Below are positions 16,711-26,895 of a DNA stretch of 32,220 nt, one piece after another. Numbering within the stretch: the first letter of the stretch is position 1; each line of letters starts with the position of its first letter. The notes under the pieces are model-generated. The model did not search any database and was not told the origin of the DNA. It saw only the letters and a list, made by a program, of their open reading frames with translations. The translations under genes were made by a program, and so were the position numbers. Source of the DNA: Chloroflexota bacterium (GTDB lineage: Bacteria > Chloroflexota > Dehalococcoidia > GIF9 > UBA5629). The stretch is from the NCBI GenBank assembly GCA_026389715.1, contig JAPLHK010000034.1:5373-37592 (forward strand), written 5' to 3'.

Positions 16711-17976
16711 TTGGCTGGAAAACACCGAAAAGAAAAAACAGTTAGAAAACCGACCAAGCACCAGGTCACAAGGTGGGAGAAGGAGAAAAAGCTTTCACGG
16801 GTTATTACGATTGCCACGGCCTGCATCATAGCCGCTGTTCTGGGAATTATCGGCTACTGGCTATATGCCGAACAGGTAATGCCGTACCAGCAGGTAGCTG
16901 TTAAGGTCAACAATAAATCATTTGATATGGATTACTATATTAAAATGTTGGATGCCTATACCAAGGGGCAGAGCAGCGACATGGTTAAATATTATGTGGA
17001 CATAGTCGCCCAGGCTATACCTCAAACTACGGTAGTGATAGAAGGCGCCCAGTCAGCCAATATAACTTACAGCGATGATGAGGTCAGCAAGGAAATAGAA
17101 CTTCTGAAATTGCCTATTAATAATGTCAGCACGGATATGATGAAGGCGAGAGTAATAACCAGGAAATATAATGAACAGCAATGCCTGCCCCAGCAACCCG
17201 CCGCGGTTGAACAGGCTGAAGTGCAGGCCATGCTGCTTGAAACGAAGTTTATGGCTGATGACCGCAGGCAGAAGCTTATACTTGGCGATAATTTCTCCAC
17301 TATGGCGGCTATGCTTTCCATAGATAGTGTTACTCAGTCAAAGAAAGGCTACCTGGGCTGGATCCCCATGGGCTATGAAGACAAAGCGTTAGATACGCTT
17401 AAAGAGTCCATACTGAAAGACGTGATTTTTAAATTGGATACAAACGCAATCAGTGACCCTATATATGACGAAAATATGGAAAAGCCTTTTGGGTACTGGG
17501 TGATTGAGGTGCTTGATAAGGATGATACCAAGGGCGTACACGCCAGGGGTATATTGTTTTCATCCAAAGATGATGCTGAATCTGTCAGGCTCAGGTTAAT
17601 CAACGGCGAGAGTTGGGATACCCTGGCAAAACAATATTCGCAACATGCCAGCAAGGATAAGGGAGGGGACCTCGATTGGATAGTGCCTGGAGTTGATAAG
17701 AGCCAGTTGGCCAGCATCCTGGCTACTCTTGAAAAAGGCAAAATCAGCACTGTAATCACAGATAACAGCGTGAAAACCAGGGGTGGATACTGGCTGGTGC
17801 AGGTGTTAAATAAACAGGAAAGGCCGCTGGCGGATAACATCAAGCAGGCGTTATCAGAGGAGTGTTTGAGCGCATGGATTAAGGGCCTCATGGATAATGC
17901 CAAGGTGGAAAACAAGCTGGATCAGACACAGAAAGACTTCGCGGTTGCAAAAGTACTTAAAGGCAGGAGCCAGTAG
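16711..17976 (+). CDS. Membrane-anchored parvulin-type peptidyl-prolyl isomerase / PrsA-SurA-like foldase
   Basis: N-terminal TM; HARGILFSSKDDAESVRLRLINGESWDTLAKQYSQHASKDKGGDLDWIVPG; TTG start. Confidence 0.85.
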   Translation: MAGKHRKEKTVRKPTKHQVTRWEKEKKLSRVITIATACIIAAVLGIIGYWLYAEQVMPYQQVAVKVNNKSFDMDYYIKMLDAYTKGQSSDMVKYYVDIVAQAIPQTTVVIEGAQSANITYSDDEVSKEIELLKLPINNVSTDMMKARVITRKYNEQQCLPQQPAAVEQAEVQAMLLETKFMADDRRQKLILGDNFSTMAAMLSIDSVTQSKKGYLGWIPMGYEDKALDTLKESILKDVIFKLDTNAISDPIYDENMEKPFGYWVIEVLDKDDTKGVHARGILFSSKDDAESVRLRLINGESWDTLAKQYSQHASKDKGGDLDWIVPGVDKSQLASILATLEKGKISTVITDNSVKTRGGYWLVQVLNKQERPLADNIKQALSEECLSAWIKGLMDNAKVENKLDQTQKDFAVAKVLKGRSQ

Positions 17977-17980
17977 GACA

Positions 17981-19281
17981 TTGCAGAAAAAACGTCCGGT
18001 AAATATCGGCTTGCTGGGGATGGGGACAATCGGCAGCGGGGTGGCCGGGAACCTGCTTGCCAAGAGTAAGACGCTGGCGCGCCAGGCCGGGAGTCCGCTG
18101 TCGCTCAAAATGGTGGCGGAAACGGACACCTCAAAGCACGCGTTGCCCGGCCTGCAGCAAAGCGTGTTTACCGCTGATTACCGCCAGGTTGTATATAACG
18201 ATGATATCGACATTGTAATTGAATTGATCGGCGGCGAGCACCCGGCTGTTGACTATATCAAAGAGGCATTAAAGAATGGGAAGCATGTTGTGACGGCCAA
18301 TAAGGAAGTGATGGCCAAACATGGGACAGAGTTGCTCTCCCTGGCCCAGCAGAATCATGTTGGGTTGCGATTTGAGGCGAGCGTGGGCGGAGGTATACCG
18401 CTTATATCACCGTTCCAGCGCGACCTTGTAGCCAATGACATCCAGGCTATTTATGCCATAGTGAATGGCACAACAAATTACATTTTGACAGGATGGCTCA
18501 CGATAACCTGGATTTTAACATCGCGTTGAAACAGGCGCAGAAGCTCGGTTACGCGGAAGCGAACCCGGCAAATGATATCAGTGGACTTGATGCTGCCTAC
18601 AAGCTGGCCATCCTGACATCGCTGGGCTTTGATATGGATGTCAACTTCGATGAGGTCTTCTACGAGGGGATATCCAGGTTGAATCCGCGGGATTTCCGCT
18701 ATGCCAGCGAATTTGGATACGCGATTAAGCTGCTGGCTATTGCCAAGCGCTCCGGCAAACTGGTGGAAGCCAGAGTTCACCCGGTGCTTATCCCGGCTGA
18801 ATCGTTGCTGGCTAAAGTTGATGGTGTTTATAATGCTATTTATGTTATAGGCGACCTGGTAGGCAATGTGCTGTTTTACGGGCAGGGCGCGGGCCCGTCT
18901 GCTACTTCCAGCGCAGTGATTGCCGATATAATAAATATTGCGCAGAATATTAATGCCAGGCGTGATAATGCGCCCCGTTTTATACCTGAAAAGACCTCCG
19001 GCATTCAGCCGATTTCGGATATCCAGACCAGGTATTATTTCCGCATGCAGATACTTGATCAGCCCGGCGTACTGGCACAGATATCTGCCGCTATGGGCAA
19101 CCATATGATAAGCATAGCCTCTGTTATCCAGAAAGAATCAGATCCTTCAACCAGGACGGCGGAGATAGTAATTATGACTCATCCAGCCAGTGAAAACGCA
19201 GTGCAAAAAGCGATAAAGGTTATAAATAGACTGGGCGTTGTAAAAGAGATAAGTAACTTCATACGAGTTGAGGCAATTTAA
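17981..19281 (+). CDS. hom: Homoserine dehydrogenase, interrupted by an apparent -1 frameshift near 18487-18493
   Basis: N part (to 18529) VNIGLLGMGTIGSGVA...IVNGTTNYILT; C part (ORF 18493..19281) MAHDNLDFNIALKQAQKLGYAEANPANDISGLDAAYKLAIL plus ACT-like tail, in another frame. Confidence 0.9.
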
Positions 19282-19283
19282 TT

Positions 19284-20339
19284 ATGATTAGAGGCGTACT
19301 GCAAAAGCACAAAGATTATCTACCCATAACCGCTAAGACACCCATGATTTCTCTTGGCGAGGGGGAAACTCCGCTGGTGAAATCGGTTAACCTTGCCAGG
19401 GAACTTGGTGTTGGTGAACTTTATTTCAAGCTGGAAGGATGCAATCCCACCGGGTCCTTCAAGGACAGGGGCATGGTGATGGCTATGGCCAAGGCAATTG
19501 AGGGAGGAAGCAAACAGGCTATCTGTGCTTCAACCGGTAACACCAGCGCATCTGCCGCGGCGTACGGCGCACGCTTCGGCTTAAGAGTCATCATCCTTGT
19601 TCCCAAGGGAAAGATAGCTATTGGTAAAATGGCTCAGGCCATTGCCTATGGCGCTGAAATAATCACTGTCGAAGGAAATTTCGACCAGGCTCTCAAGGTG
19701 ACCAGGATCCTTGCCGAAAAGTACCCTATTACGCTGGTTAATTCCCTGAACCCCTACCGCATTGAGGGGCAGAAGACTTCTTCTTTCGAAATTATCGACG
19801 ACCTTGGATGTGTGCCGGATTTCCTTTTTATCCCCGTCGGCAATGCCGGTAATATCACGGCCTACTGGAAGGGCTTTACTGAATGGAAGAATAACGGCAA
19901 AGTTGACAAAACGCCGGTAATGATGGGATTCCAGGCGGAGGGAGCAGCGCCGATAGTCAAGAATATGATTATCGAAGCTCCGCAGACCATTGCCACCGCA
20001 ATCCGCATCGGCAATCCTGCAAGCTGGAAATCAGCAGTTGCAGCCAGGGACGAGTCGGGAGGCATAATAGACAGTGTCACTGACGATGAGATACTGGCGG
20101 CATACAAATTGATGGCCGGCAAAGAGGGTGTTTTCGGAGAGCCCGCATCGGCCGCTCCCCTGGCCGGTCTGCTGAAAATGCTTGGGCAGGGCAAGAGCTA
20201 TAAAGGTAAAAAAGTCGTTTGCGTTGTGACGGGTAACGGCCTTAAAGACCCGGATATTCCCACCAAGTATGTTAAACCATTTCCGGAGTTGCCGGCTGAT
20301 CTTGAGGTCATCGAGAAACACCTCGGCTTGAAGAAGTAA
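19284..20339 (+). CDS. thrC: Threonine synthase
   Basis: GEGETPLVKS, KLEGCNPTGSFKDRGMVMAMAKA (PLP lysine), CASTGNTSASAAAYGAR; immediately after hom. Confidence 0.93.
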   Translation: MIRGVLQKHKDYLPITAKTPMISLGEGETPLVKSVNLARELGVGELYFKLEGCNPTGSFKDRGMVMAMAKAIEGGSKQAICASTGNTSASAAAYGARFGLRVIILVPKGKIAIGKMAQAIAYGAEIITVEGNFDQALKVTRILAEKYPITLVNSLNPYRIEGQKTSSFEIIDDLGCVPDFLFIPVGNAGNITAYWKGFTEWKNNGKVDKTPVMMGFQAEGAAPIVKNMIIEAPQTIATAIRIGNPASWKSAVAARDESGGIIDSVTDDEILAAYKLMAGKEGVFGEPASAAPLAGLLKMLGQGKSYKGKKVVCVVTGNGLKDPDIPTKYVKPFPELPADLEVIEKHLGLKK

Positions 20340-20366
20340 ATATCCGCTCCCGAAGGAGGGCAAGCT

Positions 20367-20945
20367 ATGCTAAAGGTTGTTGGGGAAGATATTGGGGCCT
20401 TCTATCAGCATTATCCACGGGTGGCTGCTATCGTTACCGTTAGCTCTGCGGGGAGAAAAAATGCCATGGCCGTGGCCTGGCACAGCCCGGTTTCCTTTAA
20501 ACCACCGCTTTACGGCATTGCCATATCTCCTAAACGTTATACCTACCAAATGATAAATGATAGTAAACAGTTTGGCATAAACTTTTTGCCGCAGGGACAG
20601 GCAGCAACTGTTGTGGCTGTGGGGGGAAGCAGCGGAAGCTTTACGGATAAATTTACCGAGTTCAATATCGAGGAAGATTCGGCTATCAAAACAGACGTGT
20701 CAATATTGCAGGATGCCTATGCCGCCTATGAGTGCAAAGTCGTCGATAACAGGCTTTTCGGTGATCACGCATGGATTATCGGGGAAATTGTTGCGGTGCA
20801 TATTGCAGTGGAGCTTTTTCAGGAAAATGGCATAATTGATTTGAATCTATTGCAGCCGGTATTGTACCTGGGCGCTGAAACATATTGCGCGGCGGATAAG
20901 AATTCAATTAAGGTGCTCGATCGGAATGAATATGGAAAACGTTAA
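20367..20945 (+). CDS. Flavin reductase-like / FMN-binding split-barrel protein
   Basis: AIVTVSSAGRKNAMAVAWHSPVSFKPPLYGIAISPKRYTYQMINDSKQFGINFLP. Confidence 0.85.
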   Translation: MLKVVGEDIGAFYQHYPRVAAIVTVSSAGRKNAMAVAWHSPVSFKPPLYGIAISPKRYTYQMINDSKQFGINFLPQGQAATVVAVGGSSGSFTDKFTEFNIEEDSAIKTDVSILQDAYAAYECKVVDNRLFGDHAWIIGEIVAVHIAVELFQENGIIDLNLLQPVLYLGAETYCAADKNSIKVLDRNEYGKR

Positions 20946-20954
20946 CCGGAGGGC

Positions 20955-21536
20955 TTGATATCAGTAATTATGTTAGATGCAGATAAGATAAAGCAAGCTG
21001 CGCGCGAGATCATTGAGGCCATCGGTGATGATCCATCCCGCGAAGGATTGGTAGATACTCCCCAAAGGCTGTCTGAGATGTACGCGGAGCTGTTCTCCGG
21101 GATGGCGGTAGATGCAGGTGAGGTGCTATCCACCGGCTTCTCGGCCGGGCATCACGAAATGGTTATCGTGCGGGATATCCCCTTCCATTCTATGTGCGAA
21201 CATCATTTTTTACCGTTTTACGGTGTTGTGCATATCGGCTATATCCCCAATTCGAATGGCAGGGTAGTTGGGGTCAGCAAGTTAGCCAGGGTGGTGGAGA
21301 TATTCTCAAGAAGGTTGCAGTTGCAAGAGAGGATGACCAAACAGATCGCAGACGTCATCATGGAGTCGTTGAATCCGGATGGTGTGGCGGTGGTGATACA
21401 GGCCGAGCATCTCTGCATGGTGATGCGGGGTATTAAAAAGCCGGGCAGTAATGTAATCACTTCTGCTATGCGGGGAGCATTTGAGAAAAGGCCGGTAACC
21501 CGTTCCGAATTCCTTTCGTTGATCCAGGGCAGGTGA
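20955..21536 (+). CDS. folE: GTP cyclohydrolase I
   Basis: GDDPSREGLVDTPQR, PFHSMCEHHFLPFYGVVHIGYIP, QAEHLCMVMRGI. TTG 20955 or ATG 20970 start. Confidence 0.95.
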   Translation: MISVIMLDADKIKQAAREIIEAIGDDPSREGLVDTPQRLSEMYAELFSGMAVDAGEVLSTGFSAGHHEMVIVRDIPFHSMCEHHFLPFYGVVHIGYIPNSNGRVVGVSKLARVVEIFSRRLQLQERMTKQIADVIMESLNPDGVAVVIQAEHLCMVMRGIKKPGSNVITSAMRGAFEKRPVTRSEFLSLIQGR

Positions 21537-21538
21537 TT

Positions 21539-22777
21539 CTATTCGTGCCGCAACGATTCTATAGGGTCAAGCTTGGCTGCTCTGAATGCAGGGTAGGTGC
21601 CCGAGATGATACCGGTGAGGATTGCCACCAGCAGGGCCATAATGACAATATCAGCGGATATGGGCGCACTGACCGGCATATTATTCATCATCTGTCCTTT
21701 AATTGCCAGGGAACCCAGCCCGGCCAGCATAAGTCCGATGATGCCGCCTGTCAGGCTTAACATAGCAGATTCCACCAGGAATTGAATCAGGATATCCCGG
21801 CGTTTGGCCCCGATAGCTTTGCGTACGCCTATCTCCCTGGTCCGTTCGGTCACTGAAACCAGCATGATATTCATAATGCCGATGCCGCCTACCAGCAATG
21901 AGATACTGGCAACACTGGCCATGAATACCTGGAAGACCGCCATGGACTGGTCCATCCTCTTCAAAATCTCCTGCATATCGATGACGGTGAAATCATTCTC
22001 CTCGCCCTCTCTTACGTGATGCCGTTGCCTGATGATCTCGGTTATCTGGTCCCTGGCGGTATTGACAAGGTTGGTAGCCGCCGCCTCCACTACTATGGTC
22101 TGCACAGGATGTCCCTGCGGCGTGGTTTCAATGCCAAATCTCGATTGCATGGTTGGAAGTGGGATCATGATAAAGTTGTCGGCGCTACCGCCCATAAACC
22201 CCCCGCGCGCTTCACAGACACCGATAACGTCGAATTTTCTGCCGCCGATGCGTAAAGTCTCTCCGACCGGATTAGCGGTACCGAAAAGGTCTTTAGCAGC
22301 CTGATCGCCAAGGATGGCTACGCTGGTGCCCCTGCGGATATCCTCGTCGTTGAAAAAACTGCCCCTGGCGATTATATAGTTCAATATCCTTTGAATAGCC
22401 ATGGTCGAGCCCATAGTATTAATGGTCCTTATCTGGTTGCCGTATACAGTCTTAAGCATCTTGGAGTACAGGGGCGCCACGGATGCTACTGCCGGCGCCT
22501 TGTTGTTATTGGTTAGCGCCTCGGCATCTTCCATTGTAAGTGTGCCCTCCGGCCTGACCCCGCCCATCGTCTGGCGGGTCGAGCCTGAAACATATATGGC
22601 ATTGGCGCCCATATTCTCAAAAATGGTAGTCATTTGCTTTTGCTGACCCCTGCCGAACGAGACCAAAAAGACTACCGCACCCACACCTATTACGATGCCA
22701 AGGATGGTAAGGAATGACCGCAATTTATTGGATGACAGGGCCTGCCAGGCGGAAAGGAGGTATTCGAGGATGCTCAT
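21539..22777 (-). CDS. MacB/FtsX-like ABC transporter permease
   Basis: SNKLRSFLTILGIVIGVGAVV; VGGIGIMNIMLVSVTERTREIGVRKAIGAKRRDIL. Confidence 0.93.
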   Translation of the reverse strand: MSILEYLLSAWQALSSNKLRSFLTILGIVIGVGAVVFLVSFGRGQQKQMTTIFENMGANAIYVSGSTRQTMGGVRPEGTLTMEDAEALTNNNKAPAVASVAPLYSKMLKTVYGNQIRTINTMGSTMAIQRILNYIIARGSFFNDEDIRRGTSVAILGDQAAKDLFGTANPVGETLRIGGRKFDVIGVCEARGGFMGGSADNFIMIPLPTMQSRFGIETTPQGHPVQTIVVEAAATNLVNTARDQITEIIRQRHHVREGEENDFTVIDMQEILKRMDQSMAVFQVFMASVASISLLVGGIGIMNIMLVSVTERTREIGVRKAIGAKRRDILIQFLVESAMLSLTGGIIGLMLAGLGSLAIKGQMMNNMPVSAPISADIVIMALLVAILTGIISGTYPAFRAAKLDPIESLRHE

Positions 22778-23448
22778 CTTGTTTTTTCGTTGACTATGCT
22801 GCCGTCACGCAGGTAGATGGTGCGCTTTGTATAGCCGGCGATGTCTTCCTCATGCGTGACAATGACAATAGTTATGCCTTTCCTGTTCAGTTCCTGCAGG
22901 AATTCCATGATGCTGTGGCTGGTTTTGGTATCAAGGTTGCCGGTGGGCTCATCAGCCAGTATCAGCGCAGGATCATTGACGAGGGCGCGAGCAATCGCCA
23001 CCCGTTGCTGCTCGCCTCCTGACATCTCACTGGGTTTATGATGCGCCCGTTTGGCAATTCCCACGGCTTCCATGGCTTCCACAGCCCTTTTGTGCCGGTT
23101 TCCCATGCCGTTGTAGATGAGCGGAAGTTCGACATTCATCACGGCATTGAGCCTGGGTAAAAGGTTATAGGACTGGAATACAAATCCGATCTTTTTATTG
23201 CGGACTGTGGCCAGTTCGTCATCGCTCATCCGGCTGACATCGATACTGTCAAGCTCATATTTGCCCTCAGTGGGCCGGTCGAGACAACCCAGCAGGTTCA
23301 TCATGGTCGATTTGCCTGAACCGGAGGGGCCCATAATGGATATTATTTCGCCGGCCTCTATGTCGAGGCTGATGTGGTCAAGGGCGTTAACCTTGGTATC
23401 GCCGATGACGTAAATTTTGACGATGTTTTCAAGATGGATCATTGGCAT
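22774..23448 (-). CDS. MacB/LolD-type ABC transporter ATPase
   Basis: [15 protein letters not shown] Walker [16 protein letters not shown] signature; [12 protein letters not shown] Walker B. Confidence 0.95.
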   Translation of the reverse strand: MPMIHLENIVKIYVIGDTKVNALDHISLDIEAGEIISIMGPSGSGKSTMMNLLGCLDRPTEGKYELDSIDVSRMSDDELATVRNKKIGFVFQSYNLLPRLNAVMNVELPLIYNGMGNRHKRAVEAMEAVGIAKRAHHKPSEMSGGEQQRVAIARALVNDPALILADEPTGNLDTKTSHSIMEFLQELNRKGITIVIVTHEEDIAGYTKRTIYLRDGSIVNEKTR

Positions 23449-23478
23449 GGTGGATCACCTGACCGGGGTAGAACCGGT

Positions 23479-25098
23479 TTATTTAATGGCCTCAATAAGG
23501 ACCTGCTCGCCCTCTTTCAGGCCTGAAATAATCTCCGTGGATTTCTTATTCTGAAGGCCTGTTTTCACCGGCCGTTTCTCGGTGGTGGCCGTCGATGCCT
23601 TGGTTACTACGTCAACCCAAAAATCTCCGGCTAAACCCTTGATGGCGCGGTTCGGCACCATGAGCACGTTATCACGTTTGCCTGTGATAATGTCAGCGGT
23701 AGCCGTGAGACCGCCGCGCAAAAGATCGACATTCTCGTTTTTATCAAGGTAGATCTCAACAGGGAAATTCACCACGCCTGCTTGCAAGGTGCCAAATGGT
23801 GACACGAAACGTACACTGCCATTTAGCTTTTGACCCGGTAGAGCATCCACTGTAAGTATAGCCTCCTGTCCCACCGCAACCCGGGTAATATCTATTTCAT
23901 CTATGATGCCTGTCATTCTAATCGTCTTGGTATCAACAAGATATACAGCGGTCTTTGAAGAATAGTCAAATTGGGAAAGTTGATCGTTTACTTTGACATC
24001 GACGGCGACAATGGTTCCATCAAAAGGCGCAATAATCTCTGTTTTTAGCAGTTCCTGCTTGGCTTTATCCAGGTTAATCATGGCTGTTTCTATATTGATG
24101 TTATAGTTTCGCAGCGTCTGCGGGTTTAAGCCCGCGCGATAGATAGTTTCGCTTTCATTCAATATCATGTTGCTCATGAGCAGGTCATGTTCTGCCATGA
24201 GGAGTTTTTCAGATGCCTTAGCCCTGTCAAAGCTGTCCTCAGTCAGCATTAATTGAAGTTGAGAGAGCGCATCGAGCACCTGCCTTGAGATGGCCAGTGA
24301 AGTCGATGTATCGGGATAAGTATATACCCCGGGCAACCGTGAATTATTCTTGACTATAGTATGGTTTTCAGCGAGGCTAATAATTGTCGAATCCAGCGCT
24401 TGCGAGGTGCCGGGATAATCGCCGGCTTCAAGCAGTTGTTGAACGTTTTTCAATGCGGCAATCTGCGAATCCAGCACGTTGACGATTTGAATCAGTTCCG
24501 GGAAAAGCGGAGTTGGTTGATTCATATCATTGTATTGTGTCTGAAATGTATCGAGTTCAGGATTGGAATAGACTGACCGCGACGCTTCAAGATCATACGT
24601 GGCTAAAGAGATATTAGAAGCGGCATCAGCATACTTAGCGGCATTCACCTGTTCTTTAGCCTGGTTGACCTCAGCCTGCGCCTGTTCAAAACGCATCAGC
24701 GCTGTTGCCAGGGAATAAAACGTCGGAGAGCGAGGGCCGCAACAACCCTGGATAACGCTATTGATGGCCTGTTCAACAGCATACTGGGCGGCCTTAACTG
24801 TAAGCAGTTGGGTTGTATCGTCCAGCGTGGCAAGCAGCGTGCCGGCCTTAACCGGTTTTCCCTTCAACTTGTACTGCTCTGCCGGTATATCTTTGACTGT
24901 ACCCGGCGTACCAAACTTCAGGCGTACCTGGTTAGGCATATCAAGGTTGCCGTCGGAGGAAACGGAAAGGATAAGATCGCCGCGTGTAACGGCGGCCATC
25001 TGGCTGGGCAAGATCTCCTTTTTCGGCTGGGTGCAGGAAGATAATGCGATAACAGATATTGTGACCAGCGTAATGATCGTGATTAATCTCTTGCTCAT
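23479..25098 (-). CDS. HlyD/MacA-like periplasmic adaptor, lipoprotein
   Basis: SVIALSSC lipobox; IIAPFDGTIVAVDVKVNDQL; operonic with the ABC genes. Confidence 0.88.
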   Translation of the reverse strand: MSKRLITIITLVTISVIALSSCTQPKKEILPSQMAAVTRGDLILSVSSDGNLDMPNQVRLKFGTPGTVKDIPAEQYKLKGKPVKAGTLLATLDDTTQLLTVKAAQYAVEQAINSVIQGCCGPRSPTFYSLATALMRFEQAQAEVNQAKEQVNAAKYADAASNISLATYDLEASRSVYSNPELDTFQTQYNDMNQPTPLFPELIQIVNVLDSQIAALKNVQQLLEAGDYPGTSQALDSTIISLAENHTIVKNNSRLPGVYTYPDTSTSLAISRQVLDALSQLQLMLTEDSFDRAKASEKLLMAEHDLLMSNMILNESETIYRAGLNPQTLRNYNINIETAMINLDKAKQELLKTEIIAPFDGTIVAVDVKVNDQLSQFDYSSKTAVYLVDTKTIRMTGIIDEIDITRVAVGQEAILTVDALPGQKLNGSVRFVSPFGTLQAGVVNFPVEIYLDKNENVDLLRGGLTATADIITGKRDNVLMVPNRAIKGLAGDFWVDVVTKASTATTEKRPVKTGLQNKKSTEIISGLKEGEQVLIEAIK

Positions 25099-25211
25099 AT
25101 CAGGATTCTCCCTATATTGCCTAAAGCGGAACCGCGTAACATACTGTATAAAATTGGGGTAATTCTACAACACGGCTGAGTGAGAGGCAACCGAACCGGT
25201 GTATATACTGT

Positions 25212-25595
25212 TTACGCAACTATCTCCAGCATCCAGTTATCGTTAATCCAGGCGCCGATGATATTTTTGACCGGCAGTTTCCATGATTGCAGGATTTTAA
25301 CGCAATCCTTTACCTGGCTGATGTGTTCTTCTTTGGTTACAGGATTGCCCGCGCAGTCATGATGCGCCGCTACCAGGATAGTCTCTGAACCGTGTGCATT
25401 TACCGAGATAAGCACTCTTGATTTGATCGATTCAACCTGAGCAGGGTTGCCCTGCGAAAGCATCTTATCAGGGCCGGGCTCGGTAATCATGTCGATGAAA
25501 TCGAGGGCATATTTGCCTTTCATCCAGTTTATTATCGGAAGCTGTGCGCGGCCGTCCATGCAGTTAATGGCTGTGCCGAATTTTCCATGATGCAT
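25212..25595 (-). CDS. Minimal beta-carbonic-anhydrase-like protein
   Basis: 127 aa with CMDGR (CxDxR) and HHDCAG (HxxC) zinc-site-like motifs. Confidence 0.6.
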   Translation of the reverse strand: MHHGKFGTAINCMDGRAQLPIINWMKGKYALDFIDMITEPGPDKMLSQGNPAQVESIKSRVLISVNAHGSETILVAAHHDCAGNPVTKEEHISQVKDCVKILQSWKLPVKNIIGAWINDNWMLEIVA

Positions 25596-25619
25596 ATCAA
25601 ATTACTTTCTACTGAGCAA

Positions 25620-25820
25620 TTATAATTTTCCGCTTATCCCTAAATAGGCGAAGTAAATGGCGAAAACTACTATGGTGACCAGCGCTACCGCCGCCGCAAA
25701 TATGACGATGCGGAAGACCTCAAATTTCTTCCCCAGGAAGCCGCCCAGTGACAGCACCAGGCACGAGAGGAGGATTATGGCAAAGATATAGGTTACTGTT
25801 TTGGGATCCGGCATAGTCAC
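25620..25820 (-). CDS. Small two-TM membrane protein
   Basis: 66 aa hydrophobic ORF, similar in architecture to 26244..26438. Confidence 0.6.
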   Translation of the reverse strand: MTMPDPKTVTYIFAIILLSCLVLSLGGFLGKKFEVFRIVIFAAAVALVTIVVFAIYFAYLGISGKL

Positions 25821-25827
25821 CTCCTAA

Positions 25828-26211
25828 TTAAGCATGAATTAGCCCGTCGGCGATCAGCAATAAGGCGATTAATACTGCGCAAATGACGATGAGCAGCGTC
25901 CAGAACATGGGACGTGAAGCAAGTCTGGTGCCCTTTTTCTCCCGTTGCCGGCCGGCTCCGGGCATCAGTGGGTTTTCCTGCCGCACAACACCACCTGGAG
26001 CGTCCTGATTGTCAAAAGCAGGTTGCTTTTGTGCGGGAGAAACAGCCCAGTTGAAAACCGTGCGGCAATTCGGGCAGATGGCATAACGGTTATTCAAGGG
26101 ACTGCCGCAAACAGGACAATTATACACAAAGCCCTGGCCGCAATTGGTACACTCCGGTTCACCGATTGCGTTCAGTGTGCCGCATACAGGGCATTGAAAA
26201 CTCTGAATCAT
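25828..26211 (-). CDS. Double zinc-ribbon protein with C-terminal TM helix
   Basis: CPVCGTLNAIGEPECTNCGQGFVYNCPVCGSPLNNRYAICPNC; TM FWTLLIVICAVLIALLLIADGL. Confidence 0.8.
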   Translation of the reverse strand: MIQSFQCPVCGTLNAIGEPECTNCGQGFVYNCPVCGSPLNNRYAICPNCRTVFNWAVSPAQKQPAFDNQDAPGGVVRQENPLMPGAGRQREKKGTRLASRPMFWTLLIVICAVLIALLLIADGLIHA

Positions 26212-26243
26212 AGCTATCTACACATGCCGGTAAAGCTCAATCA

Positions 26244-26438
26244 TTAGTGCGCCATTGTTATAAAATAATATGCTGAGTAAACGGCAAAGCCGACAACCGC
26301 AATCAGTGCAACAACTCCCGCGAATGTAACCAGCTGACCGGGTGAAGTTCTCTTACCAATAAAGGCGCCCAGCGCCAGAAATATGCAGAAACCCAGGATG
26401 CAAAACAACACGGTTCCCAGTGATTGTGCATTAGGCAT
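26244..26438 (-). CDS. Small two-TM membrane protein, likely paralog of 25620..25820
   Basis: 64 aa; shared GxFxGK and TM layout; GGAGG upstream. Confidence 0.6.
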   Translation of the reverse strand: MPNAQSLGTVLFCILGFCIFLALGAFIGKRTSPGQLVTFAGVVALIAVVGFAVYSAYYFITMAH

Positions 26439-26475
26439 GATAACCTCCTGTCATTAGAAAGCTGCGCTTCCTATA

Positions 26476-26895
26476 TTATTCTCCCATAATTTGCAGGATA
26501 ATTTCCCGCGACCTCGCGCGTGCGTCGAAATCGACAATGACGATCTGCTGCCAGGTGCCCAGGGTTAGCCTCTTGTTAATGAAAGGGATAGTAATGGATG
26601 GGCCAAGCAACGAGGCTCGGACATGCGAGTGACCGTTGCCGTCTCCCCAGGCTTTATTATGCTCATACGTTAAGTCAGATGGAATTACCCTCTCCCACAT
26701 ATCATGCATATCCGATACCAGTCCCGGCTCAAATTCTATGGTGGTCACTCCGGCTGTTGAACCCGGGATAAAAACGGTCACGGTTCCACTGTTGACGCCT
26801 GAATTATTTACTTCCCGCGCTATCTCAGAGGTGACATTCAGCATCTCTCCATGGCCGTTGGTGCTAATTTGTATCCTTTTACAGGCAACTGTCAT
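26476..26895 (-). CDS. YjbQ/UPF0047 family protein
   Basis: FIPGSTAGVTTIEFEPGLVSDM; HNKAWGDGNGHSHVRASLLGPSITIPF. Confidence 0.9.
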   Translation of the reverse strand: MTVACKRIQISTNGHGEMLNVTSEIAREVNNSGVNSGTVTVFIPGSTAGVTTIEFEPGLVSDMHDMWERVIPSDLTYEHNKAWGDGNGHSHVRASLLGPSITIPFINKRLTLGTWQQIVIVDFDARARSREIILQIMGE

